This document shows, one piece after another, positions 8,240-18,000 of a stretch of DNA of 64,000 nucleotides (position 1 is its first letter; each line of letters opens with the position of its first letter). The translations under genes were made by a program, and so were the position numbers. Source of the stretch: an uncultured Aquimarina sp. (GTDB taxonomy: Bacteria; Bacteroidota; Bacteroidia; Flavobacteriales; Flavobacteriaceae). The stretch is from assembly GCA_947493035.1 (NCBI GenBank), contig CANLOW010000006.1:1-64000 (forward strand), read 5' to 3'. The notes below the pieces were generated by a model that worked only from the letters and a program-made list of their open reading frames with translations, ran no database searches and was not told the origin of the DNA.

Positions 8240-9353
8240 GCTTTTTTTTCTTTTCAAAGGTTGATAATGTAGAACAAGCTCCACATTTAGCACATCCAGA
8301 CTCCAAGGTGTCAGAAGTCATTTTAGCAGCTACTAAGGCTTGAGCTAAAGAATCTAATATTTCATGCATAAAATCCTTGTCAGGTGATGCATGATGTTGC
8401 AAGGGTGTATTTCGAATAGGTACAAAAGGCACTACAAAAGGATAGACACCAACAGCAATGAGTTTATTGGAAATTTCTAAAATCTCTTCGGGAGTATCAC
8501 CAAGTCCAGCAAGTATGTATGTGCTGACATTTCCTCTTCCGAAAATTGTAACAGCTGCTTCGAAGGCTTCGAAGTAGTAGTCTAAAGAAACCTCGGCTTT
8601 TCCTGGCATAATGTTATTTCGAACGCGATCAGTGACCGCTTCAAGGTGCATACCAATAGAACTGGCTCCAGCAGTTTTTAATTTTTCAAACCATTTAAAA
8701 TCATTAGGAGGTTCGCACTGTACTTGTATCGGAATGTCAACTGCTGCGCGAACAGCTTCTACACTTTCAAATAATAACTTGGCTCCACGATCCGCAGTCG
8801 CGGGAGTTCCTGTAGTCATAATGAATTGAGAAATGCCATCCAATTCAACTGCTCGTTTCGCTACTTCGGCTAATTGATGAGGTCTTTTGTAGGCAATAGT
8901 CGTATCGTACTTTAAAGATTCTCCAATAGCACAAAATTGACAAGAAGTTTCTTTATCATTATAACGAATACAATTTTGAAGTACCGTAGTTGCTAATACA
9001 TCTTTGCTATGAAGTCTTGCGATTTTCCAAAAAGGGACACCATCGGATGTAGTTTCCTTATAGAATTTAGGTTCTCCAATAAATCGTATTGTTGTAATAT
9101 TTTCTCCATTTCTTTTCAAAGAAGCATATCCCATTTTAGAGGGTAAACTAGCTTCGAAAGGAGAGTTTTTAGCCGAATAACTATATACAGGAATCATCAG
9201 TGTAGTTCCGAAAATAGTTACCGCTTTATGATCCGTGGGGCCAGCACCACCTTCACGTGTTGAAAGGTCAGTACTCCCGGCTAAACGAATACCTCTAGTC
9301 TGAATCTCATTCAGTAAGGTGTGATTGCTCTCTAAGGTTAGTGTACTGCTCAT
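8226..9353 (-). CDS. MSMEG_0568-family radical SAM protein
   Basis: This is a cytosolic iron-sulfur enzyme of 375 residues from the ATG at 9353; a TTG at 9380 is the other candidate. The SAM cluster cysteines occur in the unusual spacing [14 protein letters not shown], typical of this family and not the common CX3CX2C. The C-terminal CAKCGAC could bind an auxiliary cluster. The N-terminal [11 protein letters not shown] is a family hallmark. Its start lies 47 nt inside the nitrilase gene and its end overlaps the GNAT gene, so translational coupling is likely. The reaction is unknown, but strict linkage to the nitrilase suggests it makes or modifies the nitrile-related substrate. Confidence 0.9.
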   Translation of the reverse strand: MSSTLTLESNHTLLNEIQTRGIRLAGSTDLSTREGGAGPTDHKAVTIFGTTLMIPVYSYSAKNSPFEASLPSKMGYASLKRNGENITTIRFIGEPKFYKETTSDGVPFWKIARLHSKDVLATTVLQNCIRYNDKETSCQFCAIGESLKYDTTIAYKRPHQLAEVAKRAVELDGISQFIMTTGTPATADRGAKLLFESVEAVRAAVDIPIQVQCEPPNDFKWFEKLKTAGASSIGMHLEAVTDRVRNNIMPGKAEVSLDYYFEAFEAAVTIFGRGNVSTYILAGLGDTPEEILEISNKLIAVGVYPFVVPFVPIRNTPLQHHASPDKDFMHEILDSLAQALVAAKMTSDTLESGCAKCGACSTLSTFEKKKKHDLF

Positions 9354-10314
9354 TGGTAATTGTTTTAGATGATGAAACAACTTTCTCTTGTAGTAAGGAT
9401 TTAGGCTCTTTATCGATAAGAAGAGATAATAATTCGGGTCTAGAATAATGTCCTACAGAATCCATCATTCGCTTTCTTTTAGTAATCAATGACATGTCCA
9501 TGTCGGCATAAACAATACCTTCTCCTTCGGTTAGTACATCAGATATAATAACTCCTTCTGGAGAAATAATAGCTGTAAAACAACCTTTGTCTAATACCTT
9601 TTGCATAGCAGGGTCAGAAGTGATTTCTTGTACTTGTTCGGGATGTAAGTATCCTGTGGCGTTAATTACAAAACAACCCGACTCTAGAGCGTGATGTCGC
9701 ATGGTAACTTCCATTTGATCGGCAAAGATTTGTCCGACCATCGAACCCGGAAATTGGCTGCAATGAATTTCTTCGTGATCATTCATTAAAGCAAATCGAG
9801 CCAAGGGGTTATAATGTTCCCAACAAGCCAACGCTCCTATGCGACCAATAGAAGTGTCTACGGCTTTCAAACCGCTTCCATCTCCTTGTCCCCATATCAT
9901 ACGCTCGTGATAGGTAGGCGTTATTTTCCTTCTTTTTAAAACAAGTTCTCCTGTAGTATCAAAAATAAGTTGTGTGTTGTATAGCGTTCCTTTATCTCGT
10001 TCATTTACGCCTAATACCACTACGATACTATGTTCTTTGGCTATACTGCCGATAAATCGAGTATCGTCACTAGGAACTACTACGCTTTCTTCGTAAAGTT
10101 TCGTATGGTCTTTACGAATGGCAACAGCAGGTTTTATAAATGAGAAATAAGGGTAATTAGGTACTAAGGTTTCTGCAAATACAATGATATCAGCATCGTT
10201 TTTACTTGCTTCTATAATGGTATCTGCAATTTTTCCGAGTGTACCAGATTTACTTTCCAGCACAGGGGCAATTTGCGCAGCGGCTGCTTTTACTATAGGT
10301 TTCTTAAACATCAT
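9307..10314 (-). CDS. Nit6803-type nitrilase
   Basis: The 335-residue carbon-nitrogen hydrolase has the full catalytic triad: Glu48 in [12 protein letters not shown], Lys130 in [12 protein letters not shown] and Cys164 in [11 protein letters not shown]. Nitrilases convert nitriles to the carboxylic acid and ammonia. The Nit6803/NitC branch is the one found in the nitrogen-starvation cluster of cyanobacteria and in cyanide-assimilating pseudomonads. A second ATG lies one codon in (10311). The gene is second in the cluster, 114 nt after the Sll0783-like gene; that gap holds a 7-bp-arm palindrome (10363-10378). Its 3' end overlaps the radical SAM gene. Confidence 0.93.
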   Translation of the reverse strand: MMFKKPIVKAAAAQIAPVLESKSGTLGKIADTIIEASKNDADIIVFAETLVPNYPYFSFIKPAVAIRKDHTKLYEESVVVPSDDTRFIGSIAKEHSIVVVLGVNERDKGTLYNTQLIFDTTGELVLKRRKITPTYHERMIWGQGDGSGLKAVDTSIGRIGALACWEHYNPLARFALMNDHEEIHCSQFPGSMVGQIFADQMEVTMRHHALESGCFVINATGYLHPEQVQEITSDPAMQKVLDKGCFTAIISPEGVIISDVLTEGEGIVYADMDMSLITKRKRMMDSVGHYSRPELLSLLIDKEPKSLLQEKVVSSSKTITNEQYTNLREQSHLTE

Positions 10315-10428
10315 TTTTTCTTTTACAGGAGAAACTTATTTTAGATTTTGTTACAAAAGCTACTTCCCTGAAGGGAAGGCTAGGATGGGTGTTTTATAAA
10401 AACAATCTTCTCAACAATGAAATGATTA

Positions 10429-10911
10429 TTACATTGTCCAGCTATGCATCATAAATGCATCTTCTTTTTTGTGTTCTAATTGGATATCTAAAACATCTAA
10501 TGGGCTGATTGGTTGGATTCCAGGTAATAGAGAAGGTTCGCCGTGACCATATAATGCTTGTAAAGCAAAACGACATGCATATACTTTACCACCTTCTTCC
10601 ATAAATTTAGTAAGACGAGCAGCGTAGTTTAAATGTCCAGGGAAAGCTTCGCTTCCTAAAGTAGGGAAACCTCTTTGTAATCCTAAAGTAACCCCAGGCC
10701 CATATAATAATATAGAAGTTTCAAATCCTTTTCTTAATAATCTTGTAGCAGATAAAATATTTACCAAACCGATAGATCCTTCAAAAGCTACAGTATGAAA
10801 TGTAACAAGTGCTTTTTCACCTTCTTTGGCTTTTACATCTTCAAAAACTTTGTCTTCGTAGTCTACAAAAAAGTCTCCGTCTTTGTGCATTGGTTTTTCC
10901 ACTTTTGGCAT
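10429..10911 (-). CDS. MSMEG_0572/Sll0783-family nitrogen starvation response protein
   Basis: The cytosolic protein has 160 residues. The conserved segments [18 protein letters not shown] and [16 protein letters not shown] identify the Sll0783 family. The fold looks DsrE-like, a small alpha/beta protein with a conserved cysteine (ACRFAL). In Synechocystis this gene heads the nitrogen-starvation-induced operon, and the same order is kept here. It is the first gene of the minus-strand cluster, and its promoter (10940-10953) faces the divergent AraC gene across 300 bp. Its exact activity is unknown. Confidence 0.9.
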   Translation of the reverse strand: MPKVEKPMHKDGDFFVDYEDKVFEDVKAKEGEKALVTFHTVAFEGSIGLVNILSATRLLRKGFETSILLYGPGVTLGLQRGFPTLGSEAFPGHLNYAARLTKFMEEGGKVYACRFALQALYGHGEPSLLPGIQPISPLDVLDIQLEHKKEDAFMMHSWTM

Positions 10912-10939
10912 AATGTTTTGTTTTAGTATTAATATATTT

Positions 10940-10962
10940 CAAAACTATAATACTTAAGTATT
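10940..10962 (-). promoter_or_regulatory. Nit1C cluster promoter with overlapping palindrome
   Basis: On the minus strand TAGTTTTG (10940-10947) matches the Bacteroidota -7 consensus TAnnTTTG exactly and is preceded by TATTATA, as in the boxes at 4745 and 6273. A 14-bp perfect palindrome, aatacttaagtatt (10949-10962), abuts it and could be an operator. The start codon follows 28 nt downstream. Confidence 0.6.
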
Positions 10963-10991
10963 TTTATCGTAGGACAAAATCAACAAAGCAT

Positions 10992-11168
10992 AGTACAAAT
11001 TGTACTTAATGTATCTTTTTGGTTATTTTGTTATGTTTTTATCTACGAAATGAAGATTTTTAGGATTTTAATGCATCTTAAAAAGGTATTTGTTATTTTT
11101 TGTTAAATGAATGTGTAGTTAAGTATTATTACTTATTTTTATAGATATGTATGCGGATATCTAGATAT
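10992..11168. promoter_or_regulatory. Candidate operators between the Nit1C cluster and its AraC gene
   Basis: Two further palindromes lie in this 300-bp divergent spacer: agtacaaattgtact (10992-11006, 7-bp arms around one base) and the 12-bp perfect atatctagatat (11157-11168), 43 nt before the AraC start codon. No gene lies in the spacer. Confidence 0.45.
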
Positions 11169-11211
11169 TAGACAAACTATTCTGTATAGCTTTAATCATA
11201 AACAAGAACAC

Positions 11212-12174
11212 ATGGAATCTTCAGCATCGTTACCTGTATTCAATATTGGAAATTTTGATGATTACAATAACTGTATGTGTTTTGAAGACAGTTTTTATGT
11301 AAGAAAATTTAGCGAGCATTTAAAAGAAAATAAATTTGTTGAAGAGCCACATGGGCATGACTTTTTTTTAATGTTGGTGGTAACAAAGGGTAGAGGGAAG
11401 CATATCATTGATTTTACCGAATATGAAGTCACCGAAGGTTCGATGTTTATTTTGTCCCCAGGTCAAATTCATCAATGGATTCTATCGGAAGATGTAGAGG
11501 GATATATTCTGTTTTTCACAAAAGAATTCTTTCTACACGATTTTGATACTAGTAGGTTAAATAGATTTCCTTTTTTTAATTCAACTTTTAGCAGTCCTTT
11601 TTTTAAACTAACTGAAAAGCAAACGACTTCTGTGTTAGAAAAGTATCATTTGATGTGTTCGGAGTACAGGAGTAGAAATACCGATTTTCAAGAAATCATT
11701 CGCATGTACTTGAATGCAATGTTAATGGAATTGACTAGGTATTATCCAGAAAAAAAGAAGGATAAGTATACGCTTCCTTATGATATTGTTCAATTGAATA
11801 AATTTGAAGCACTTGTTGATAAATATTTTAAATTACACCGTCCACTATCTTGCTATGCTGAACGTATGCATATATCAGAAAGACAACTGAGTTACTTATG
11901 TAAAAAAACCATAAATAAAAAACCTTCTGAGATTATGACCGAGCGTGTCATTTTAGAGGCAAAACGATTGATTATTCATTCAAGTTTATCGATTGCTGCT
12001 ATCTCCGAAGAATTAAACTATAATGATAGTTCATACTTTATTCGGTTATTTAAAAAAGTAACGAAACAAACACCAGAACAATTTAGAAACGAGCAATTCA
12101 ATCGTGTTTTTAGGAATAAAAAAAGTACCTCGCCAAACGAATTGGGAGATACTTTTTCTTGGGCTTTTGTGTAA
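11212..12174 (+). CDS. Cupin-domain AraC-family regulator, probable Nit1C regulator
   Basis: The protein has 320 residues. The N-terminal half is an AraC_binding cupin: PHGHDFFLMLVVTKGRGKH carries the metal-binding style histidines and LSPGQIHQW the second motif. The C-terminal half (about 200-295) is the AraC HTH pair with ISERQLSYLCKKTINKKPSE and DSSYFIRLFKKVTKQTPEQF. It is divergent from the Nit1C cluster and shares its 300-bp control region, so it most likely senses a small molecule and controls the cluster. That link is inference from position. The family assignment is secure. Confidence 0.9.
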   Translation: MESSASLPVFNIGNFDDYNNCMCFEDSFYVRKFSEHLKENKFVEEPHGHDFFLMLVVTKGRGKHIIDFTEYEVTEGSMFILSPGQIHQWILSEDVEGYILFFTKEFFLHDFDTSRLNRFPFFNSTFSSPFFKLTEKQTTSVLEKYHLMCSEYRSRNTDFQEIIRMYLNAMLMELTRYYPEKKKDKYTLPYDIVQLNKFEALVDKYFKLHRPLSCYAERMHISERQLSYLCKKTINKKPSEIMTERVILEAKRLIIHSSLSIAAISEELNYNDSSYFIRLFKKVTKQTPEQFRNEQFNRVFRNKKSTSPNELGDTFSWAFV

Positions 12175-12352
12175 TACGATTTACTAACAAAAATTTAGTA
12201 TATATGTCGTTTATTTTCTTGCTATTCATGTGTTAAAAAATGAAGCCATAGCTAATACTATTCCTTAATTTTTTGCCTTTGACTAGTGAAAAATGATTCA
12301 ACCTATTTATACAAAAATCTTATCAGTAGACCGTATGAGTTTTTAAAACTTC

Positions 12353-12412
12353 GTCAGTTCGAACTTATTTCAAGGTCTCATCAAGTGATTACTAAAATAA
12401 ATTCAGCATGAC
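12353..12412. repeat. REP-like element, related to 4862-4958
   Basis: It begins with GTCA (12353-12356), has TCTCATC at 12376-12382 with the same 19-nt spacing as the element at 4862, and ends with TGAC (12409-12412). The ends extend to 7-bp inverted arms, ttcgtca and tgacgaa (12350-12415). It lies just outside the right end of the Nit1C/AraC block. Confidence 0.55.
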
Positions 12413-12431
12413 GAAAAGAATTACTCATAAT

Positions 12432-12965
12432 TTATAATGCAGGTGCCGCAGGGAAATCAATTGGCACATCAGTTACATTGTGGAACATGTTTGTGATTGT
12501 AATGATCCCTATAGCTACTACCAAATCAACTAAGTTTTCTTTGTTGTAACCAGCGTTGTAAAATGCTTCAGTTTCAGCATCACTAATCTGACCTCTTTTT
12601 TCTGAAATTGCTTTAGCTGTTTTAGCCAAAGTATCATATTTACTATCCCAGCTAGAATTTCCTTTTCTTAATTCGATAATTTGAGCATCATCAAAACCGT
12701 TCATTTTACCTAAGGCAGTATGTGCCGCTTGACAGTAACGACATCCATTTACTTGGCTAACTGCTAAATCGATTACTTCTTTTTCTTTTTTAGAAAATGA
12801 AGTAGGTGTACTAGAGAATGTTAAGTAACTACCTAAAGCATTTTCTGATTGCGCCATTGCAGCATATATATTAGGAACAAAACCTAACATTTTTTCTAAA
12901 TTTTCTAGGATTCCTTTGTTTCCTGCAGAAACTTCATCTTTAGTGGGTACTGGAAAGTTTGCCAT
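12432..12965 (-). CDS. AhpD/carboxymuconolactone decarboxylase-like alkylhydroperoxidase
   Basis: This 177-residue cytosolic protein carries CRYCQAAHTALG, the CxxC...H active site of the AhpD-like peroxidase family. The peroxidatic and resolving cysteines are both present, so the protein should be a working thiol peroxidase. The N-terminal text VPTKDEVSAGNKGILENLEK and the overall length fit the uncharacterised peroxidase-related subfamily. It reads toward the AraC gene as a single gene with a 450-bp upstream spacer. Peroxide or alkylhydroperoxide detoxification is the likely role. A functional tie to the nearby Nit1C cluster is possible but unsupported. Confidence 0.88.
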   Translation of the reverse strand: MANFPVPTKDEVSAGNKGILENLEKMLGFVPNIYAAMAQSENALGSYLTFSSTPTSFSKKEKEVIDLAVSQVNGCRYCQAAHTALGKMNGFDDAQIIELRKGNSSWDSKYDTLAKTAKAISEKRGQISDAETEAFYNAGYNKENLVDLVVAIGIITITNMFHNVTDVPIDFPAAPAL

Positions 12966-13416
12966 TTTTTATGTTTTAAAATTAAAATATTTCTACTAGA
13001 AAGACTAGTCTGTATGGTGTGTCGAAGATAGATAAAATTACTTACGTTTAAAGTTCTTCAAACAATGATTTATGCTTGGGGTATAGTCAGTTGGATATGG
13101 TGTTTCTTTCTAAATTACTGATAATGTGTGTAATATGGAAATATTGATAAATTTAAATATTGAAAATTTTGTCGTTTGATTAGTTTAAAGGTTAGTGTTC
13201 TTTTATGTTTAAGATTTCTAATAAAAATCGCTCCGTTATCTAATACGCTTATTAGCGCAAGACCTTAAAAGTATTTATATTCGCACATTGTTTTAATACG
13301 AGTTAATAGCCTTGAAAAAGGTCAGTAAAGTTAATTTGTAGATAAATGAATTTTGCAAAAATTCGATTAAGATATCGAAGTAATTCAACTCACAATGTGG
13401 GTAAAACGCAGTAATT
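12966..13416. other. Intergenic region between ahpD-like gene and gat operon
   Basis: This 451-bp divergent spacer contains no convincing gene. The best promoter candidate for the gat operon is TATATTCG at 13276-13283, one base from the TAnnTTTG consensus, which would give a leader of about 130 nt. Otherwise I see only AT-rich sequence. Confidence 0.45.
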
Positions 13417-13680
13417 ATGGGAAAAGAAATGACACTCGACGTCCTATCAAGTATCAAAGGAGCAACAGCTTCTAAGGTAGTTGAAGATTTATTTGAAGTG
13501 ATTAAAAAAGGACATGTTGATGGAGGTACAAATGAAGTACATCAACAAGCCGTAGCTATTGACGATTTACGTCCAGATGAAGTAATTAATAGTACAGCAA
13601 CTGAGCGAAATTTGATCGTTGATAATTTCCCAAAAGAAAAGAATGGTTTTTTAGTAGTACCAAAAGTAATAGAAGAGTAA
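13417..13680 (+). CDS. gatC: GatC subunit with divergent N-terminus
   Basis: The 87-residue product has a C-terminal half that reads LRPDEVINSTATERNLI, then PKEKNGFLVVPKVIE. This matches the GatC pattern LRxDEV...APE...GFFxVPKVxE that wraps around GatA in the GatCAB amidotransferase. The usual N-terminal helical motif (LARLxL) is not recognisable; the first 45 residues are unlike standard GatC. It stands immediately upstream of gatA (1 nt between stop and start), exactly where gatC is expected. I infer a shortened or fast-evolving GatC that stabilises GatA and docks it to GatB. General annotation would probably call it hypothetical. Confidence 0.75.
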   Translation: MGKEMTLDVLSSIKGATASKVVEDLFEVIKKGHVDGGTNEVHQQAVAIDDLRPDEVINSTATERNLIVDNFPKEKNGFLVVPKVIEE

Positions 13681-13681
13681 G

Positions 13682-15085
13682 ATGGGATCCGTAATAGAAA
13701 GTTTACACCAACAATTGGTAAACAAGGAGATTTCTTGTGAAGCCTTGGTGAAAGGAAAATTAGATGCCTTGAAGGCTAGTGACTATAATGCGTCTAATTA
13801 TATTTTAGATGATTATGCATTAGATCTTGCTAAAAAAGTAGATGCAAAGATTGCTAAAGGAGAACGTATAGGCTTGTTGGAAGGAATTCCATTTGGAGTA
13901 AAAGATGTGTATTTACTACAAGGAACTTATAGTTCTGCTAGCTCTGATTTCTTAAGAAAATACAATTCGCCTTACACGGCAACAGCGATTCAGAAATTAT
14001 TAGACGCAGGTGCAATTCCAGTAGCTAAAGAAAACTGTGATAGCTTTGGACACGGAAGTAGCTCTGAAAATACAGTATTCGGCCCTGTGAAAAATGCCTT
14101 AGATAAAGGTAAAGTTGCTGGAGGAAGTAGTGGAGGAAGTGCTGTAAACGTAGCGAAAGACTTTACCACTTTTTCTATTGGTGGAGATACAGGAGGATCG
14201 ATTCGTCAACCAGCAGGGTACAATGCCATTTACGGTTTGAAACCCACTTATGGGAAAATTTCTCGCTTCGGATTAATGGCCTATGCGTCATCTACTGACT
14301 GTGTTGGGCCTATCGCTCAAGAATTAGACGATATCCGTATCGTACTGAATACGATGAGCGGAAAGGATGTGAAAGATCAAACTACTTTTGCTTCAGAAGC
14401 GATAGCTGAAGAAGCTGTTTCGACAGGCTTAGCAAAAGGAACCAAAATAGGATACTATAAAAACTTCATCGAAACGGAAGCTTTAGACCCTGCTATGAAA
14501 AAGCAGTTTAAAGATATGTTGGCTAAGTTAGAGGCAGAAGGAATGGAAATCGTTCCTCTAGACTTCTTTGATGCTGATATCTTAGTAGCTACTTACTATG
14601 CTTTAGCAATGGCTGAGACAGCAAGTAATTTAGCACGTTTGGATGGAACAAATTATGGAGTTCGTGAAGAAGGAGAAAGTTTAAAAGAAGGATATAGCGT
14701 TACACGTTCTGAAAACTTTACAGCTGAAACACAACGTCGTATTGTAGGAGGAAACCAAGTGTTATCTCAAGGACATTCCGAAGAAATATATAATAAAGCA
14801 TTGGCACTAAGAGCACAGATCAGTCATCATTTCGATGAAGACTTCAAAAATGTAGATCTTATCCTGTCGCCAGTGACCCCAAATCCAGTTCCGGAAATTG
14901 GAAATAATTTAAAAGACCCAATGACCATGTATCTTTCAGATGCTTATACAGTTGGGTTTAGTTTAGGAGGTTTGCCTACCTTGACAGCGCCATTAGCGTT
15001 AGAGACAGGAGTACAAATCACAGCAGCCAAAAGACAAGAGGCTAAATTATTTTCTTGTGCTAACTTCCTTAAACAAGTATTGTAA
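13682..15085 (+). CDS. gatA: Asp-tRNA(Asn)/Glu-tRNA(Gln) amidotransferase subunit A
   Basis: GatA is the glutaminase of the GatCAB complex, releasing ammonia that GatB uses to amidate mischarged tRNA. The 467-residue protein has the complete amidase triad: Lys74 in FGVKD, cis-Ser149 in AGGSSGGSA and nucleophile Ser173 in GDTGGSIRQP. The spacing (99 and 24 residues) equals that of known GatA. The length is normal. It is the middle gene of gatC-gatA-gatB, and its stop codon overlaps the gatB start by one base. With an AspRS fused to GatB downstream, the main job is probably making Asn-tRNA(Asn). Confidence 0.96.
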   Translation: MGSVIESLHQQLVNKEISCEALVKGKLDALKASDYNASNYILDDYALDLAKKVDAKIAKGERIGLLEGIPFGVKDVYLLQGTYSSASSDFLRKYNSPYTATAIQKLLDAGAIPVAKENCDSFGHGSSSENTVFGPVKNALDKGKVAGGSSGGSAVNVAKDFTTFSIGGDTGGSIRQPAGYNAIYGLKPTYGKISRFGLMAYASSTDCVGPIAQELDDIRIVLNTMSGKDVKDQTTFASEAIAEEAVSTGLAKGTKIGYYKNFIETEALDPAMKKQFKDMLAKLEAEGMEIVPLDFFDADILVATYYALAMAETASNLARLDGTNYGVREEGESLKEGYSVTRSENFTAETQRRIVGGNQVLSQGHSEEIYNKALALRAQISHHFDEDFKNVDLILSPVTPNPVPEIGNNLKDPMTMYLSDAYTVGFSLGGLPTLTAPLALETGVQITAAKRQEAKLFSCANFLKQVL

Positions 15086-18000
15086 TGGAGCAATTGACAA
15101 AAACATTAGAAGAAAAAGGATTAGAGTTAGTCATTGGTATTGAAACTCATATCCGTTTAAATACAGCGACCAAATTATTTTGTTCGTGTGCTAATCAAGA
15201 AGTAGAAACACCTAATACTAATATTTGTTCGGTATGTACTGGGCAAATGGGGGTATTGCCAGCGATTAATGCAGAAGCAATTCGCAAAGCCATTTTGTTT
15301 GGGAAAGCGGTGAATTCGACCATGAAGAATGAAGTGTTGTCTTGGGATCGTAAACATTACGAGTACCCAGATCAACCAAAGAATTTCCAGTTAACACAGT
15401 TTGCGAATCCAATCATTCCTGATGGAGAAGTATCTTGTTACCGTGATGATGGAACTTCATTTTCTGTGCAAATCGAGCAAACGCATTTAGAAGAAGATGC
15501 TGCAAAATTAATGCACGAAGCAAAAACAAGTTTAGTGGATTTTAATAAATCAGGAGTACCATTAATCGAGGTGGTAACGACTCCTTGTATTCGTAATATT
15601 AAGGATGCTGCGACTTACGCGCAGTATTTACAGCGTATCGTTCAAAACTTAAAAATATCTGAGGCTAACCTTGAAAAAGGAGAGTTTAAATCGGATGTTT
15701 CTGTTTCGTTGCGTAAAATAGGATCTAAGGAATTAAACCCTCGTACAGAAATCAAAAACTTGAACTCGTTTAAGTTTATGGTGGATGCGACGATAGAGGA
15801 AGTAACGAAGCAGTTAGATTACTATATCGAGCATAATGGAGCTTTCCGTCCAGATCAAACTACAGTGCTTTGGAATGAAGAGTTGAAGCAAACGAAGGTG
15901 ATGCGTAAGAAAGAATTCGCAGCAGATTACCGTTTTGCACATGAACCCGATATTCCTTTTGTAAATATAAAAGCAGCTTTAGATACTTTAACAGTAGACC
16001 AAAGTTTGTTGCCTTTTGCTATAGAAACAGAGCAGATAAAAGGAGGCGTGCGTCCACAAGATGCAAAATTCTTTACTTCTGATCCTCAGCGTTCAAAAGT
16101 ATATTTAGCGATTAATAAAGAAATCAATGATCCTTTATTTGTTGCTAAAACTTTATTGAACAATGTAAAGCCAGAGGCTTATGCTAAAGTCACTAATGAA
16201 GGTGCTCTAGTTGATATGTTCTCGCAGTTTAAGGCAGGGAATATTACGAATGTATTGCTTTCAAATGCCATCAAAGAAGTATTGAAAAATGCAGATTTTG
16301 ATTACAAGAAATACTTTGCGGATAATTCAATTTCTGATGAAAAATTAATTGGTGCGATTGATCAAGTAATTGCAGAAAATGAAGCGATTGCTAATGATAT
16401 CAAAGGCGGAAATCAGGGAAAGGCAGGAGTACTTGTTGGAAAATTGATTGCCATTGTTGGTAAGGGAGTTTCTGGTAAAGTAGCTCGTGAAAAGATTCTT
16501 GAACGCTTGGCGAGTTCTGGAACAACAGCTCAAGGTGAAGCGCAGCAATCCGATAAGAAAGTAGAAGGAACTGAAGGAGGAGATAAAGTTGAGGTAGCCG
16601 AAGAATTACGTCAAATACCAATAGTTGTAAAAGACGATTACCGTACGCATTTAGTAACAGATCTTTCTGAAGATTCAGTTGGAGATGAGGTTACTGTTGC
16701 AGGTTGGGTAAATAGTGTACGTGATCATGGAGAATTGGTATTTATCGATTTAAGAGATTCTACTTACGAAGTATTACAGATAAGTTTAAATGCAAGTGCG
16801 TTTCAAAATTTAGATGAACTTTCTAAGCTAAAACCAGAAACTGTTATTACGGTTACGGGTAAAATAGAGAAGCGTAACGAAGATGATTTCAATAAAGGAA
16901 TCAAATCAGGAACGATAGAGTTGGTAGCTACAAATGTAGAATTACTAAACTTATCGCGTACCCTTCCATTTGAATTAAAGCGTGCGGCTCGTACAAGTGA
17001 AAATGTACGTTTCAATTATAAGTTTTTAGATCACCGTAGTGCAGAAACACGTAAAGCGATTGTGAATCGTCATCGTGTGATTAAGTTGTTACGTGATCTA
17101 TTGGATGAGCAACGTTTCATTGAAGTAGAAACGCCGATTTTAACAGGAGGAACAGATGAAGGAGCACGTGAGTTTATTGTGCCAAGCAGAAAATTTGCAG
17201 GTTCATTTTATACATTACCTCAGGCACCGCAGCAGTTCAAGCAAATGTTGATGGTTGGTGGGTTTGAAAGATATTTTCAGATAGCACGTTGTTTCCGAGA
17301 TGAAGATTCACGTGGAGATCGTCAGCCAGAGTTTACACAGTTTGACTTGGAAATGGCTTATGTGAGTATGCAAGACATTATTGATTTGAATACTAATTTA
17401 TTCAAAGAAGTGGTAAAGCGTATCTATGGTAATAAATGGAGAATGAAACCATTCCAAGTGATTACCTACAAGGAAGCTATGGACAAGTATGGTTGTGATC
17501 GACCAGACTTACGTTTCGGCCTAGAAATGCAAGACATTACAGAGATTGTTAAGGGGACTACTTTCCAAGTATTTAGTAAACCTATCGATCAAGGCGGAAT
17601 TGTAAAATGTATCAAAGTAGATGCAGAGTTACAAGGAGGAAAACGTATGTCGAAAGGGCAAATTGAAAAATTAACTTCGATTGCTCAAGATAACGGATTA
17701 GGAGGTTTGGCTTATATCATTGTTAATGAAAATGATTTACAGTCGCCTATTATTAAATTCCTAGGAGAAGAGATAGCTTCGGATATCATTAAAGCTTCTG
17801 AAGCTAAAGTAGGAGATATTGTATTCTTCTCAGCTGAGGATTATGCTACGGCTAATAAAGCGTTGGATGCAGTGCGTCAAGAATTAGGAGCGATGTTACG
17901 TTTGATTGACCCTAAGGAATTATGCCCTGCTTGGGTCGTAGATTTCCCAATGTTTGAAAAAACAGATGAAGGTCGTTGGACGTTTACACACAACCCATTC

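Noticed and set aside
10363..10378. Palindrome cttccct-ga-agggaag between the Sll0783-like gene and the nitrilase gene
   Set aside because: The 2-base centre cannot form a terminator hairpin and no second copy was found, so I do not call an operator; it is mentioned only in the nitrilase entry.
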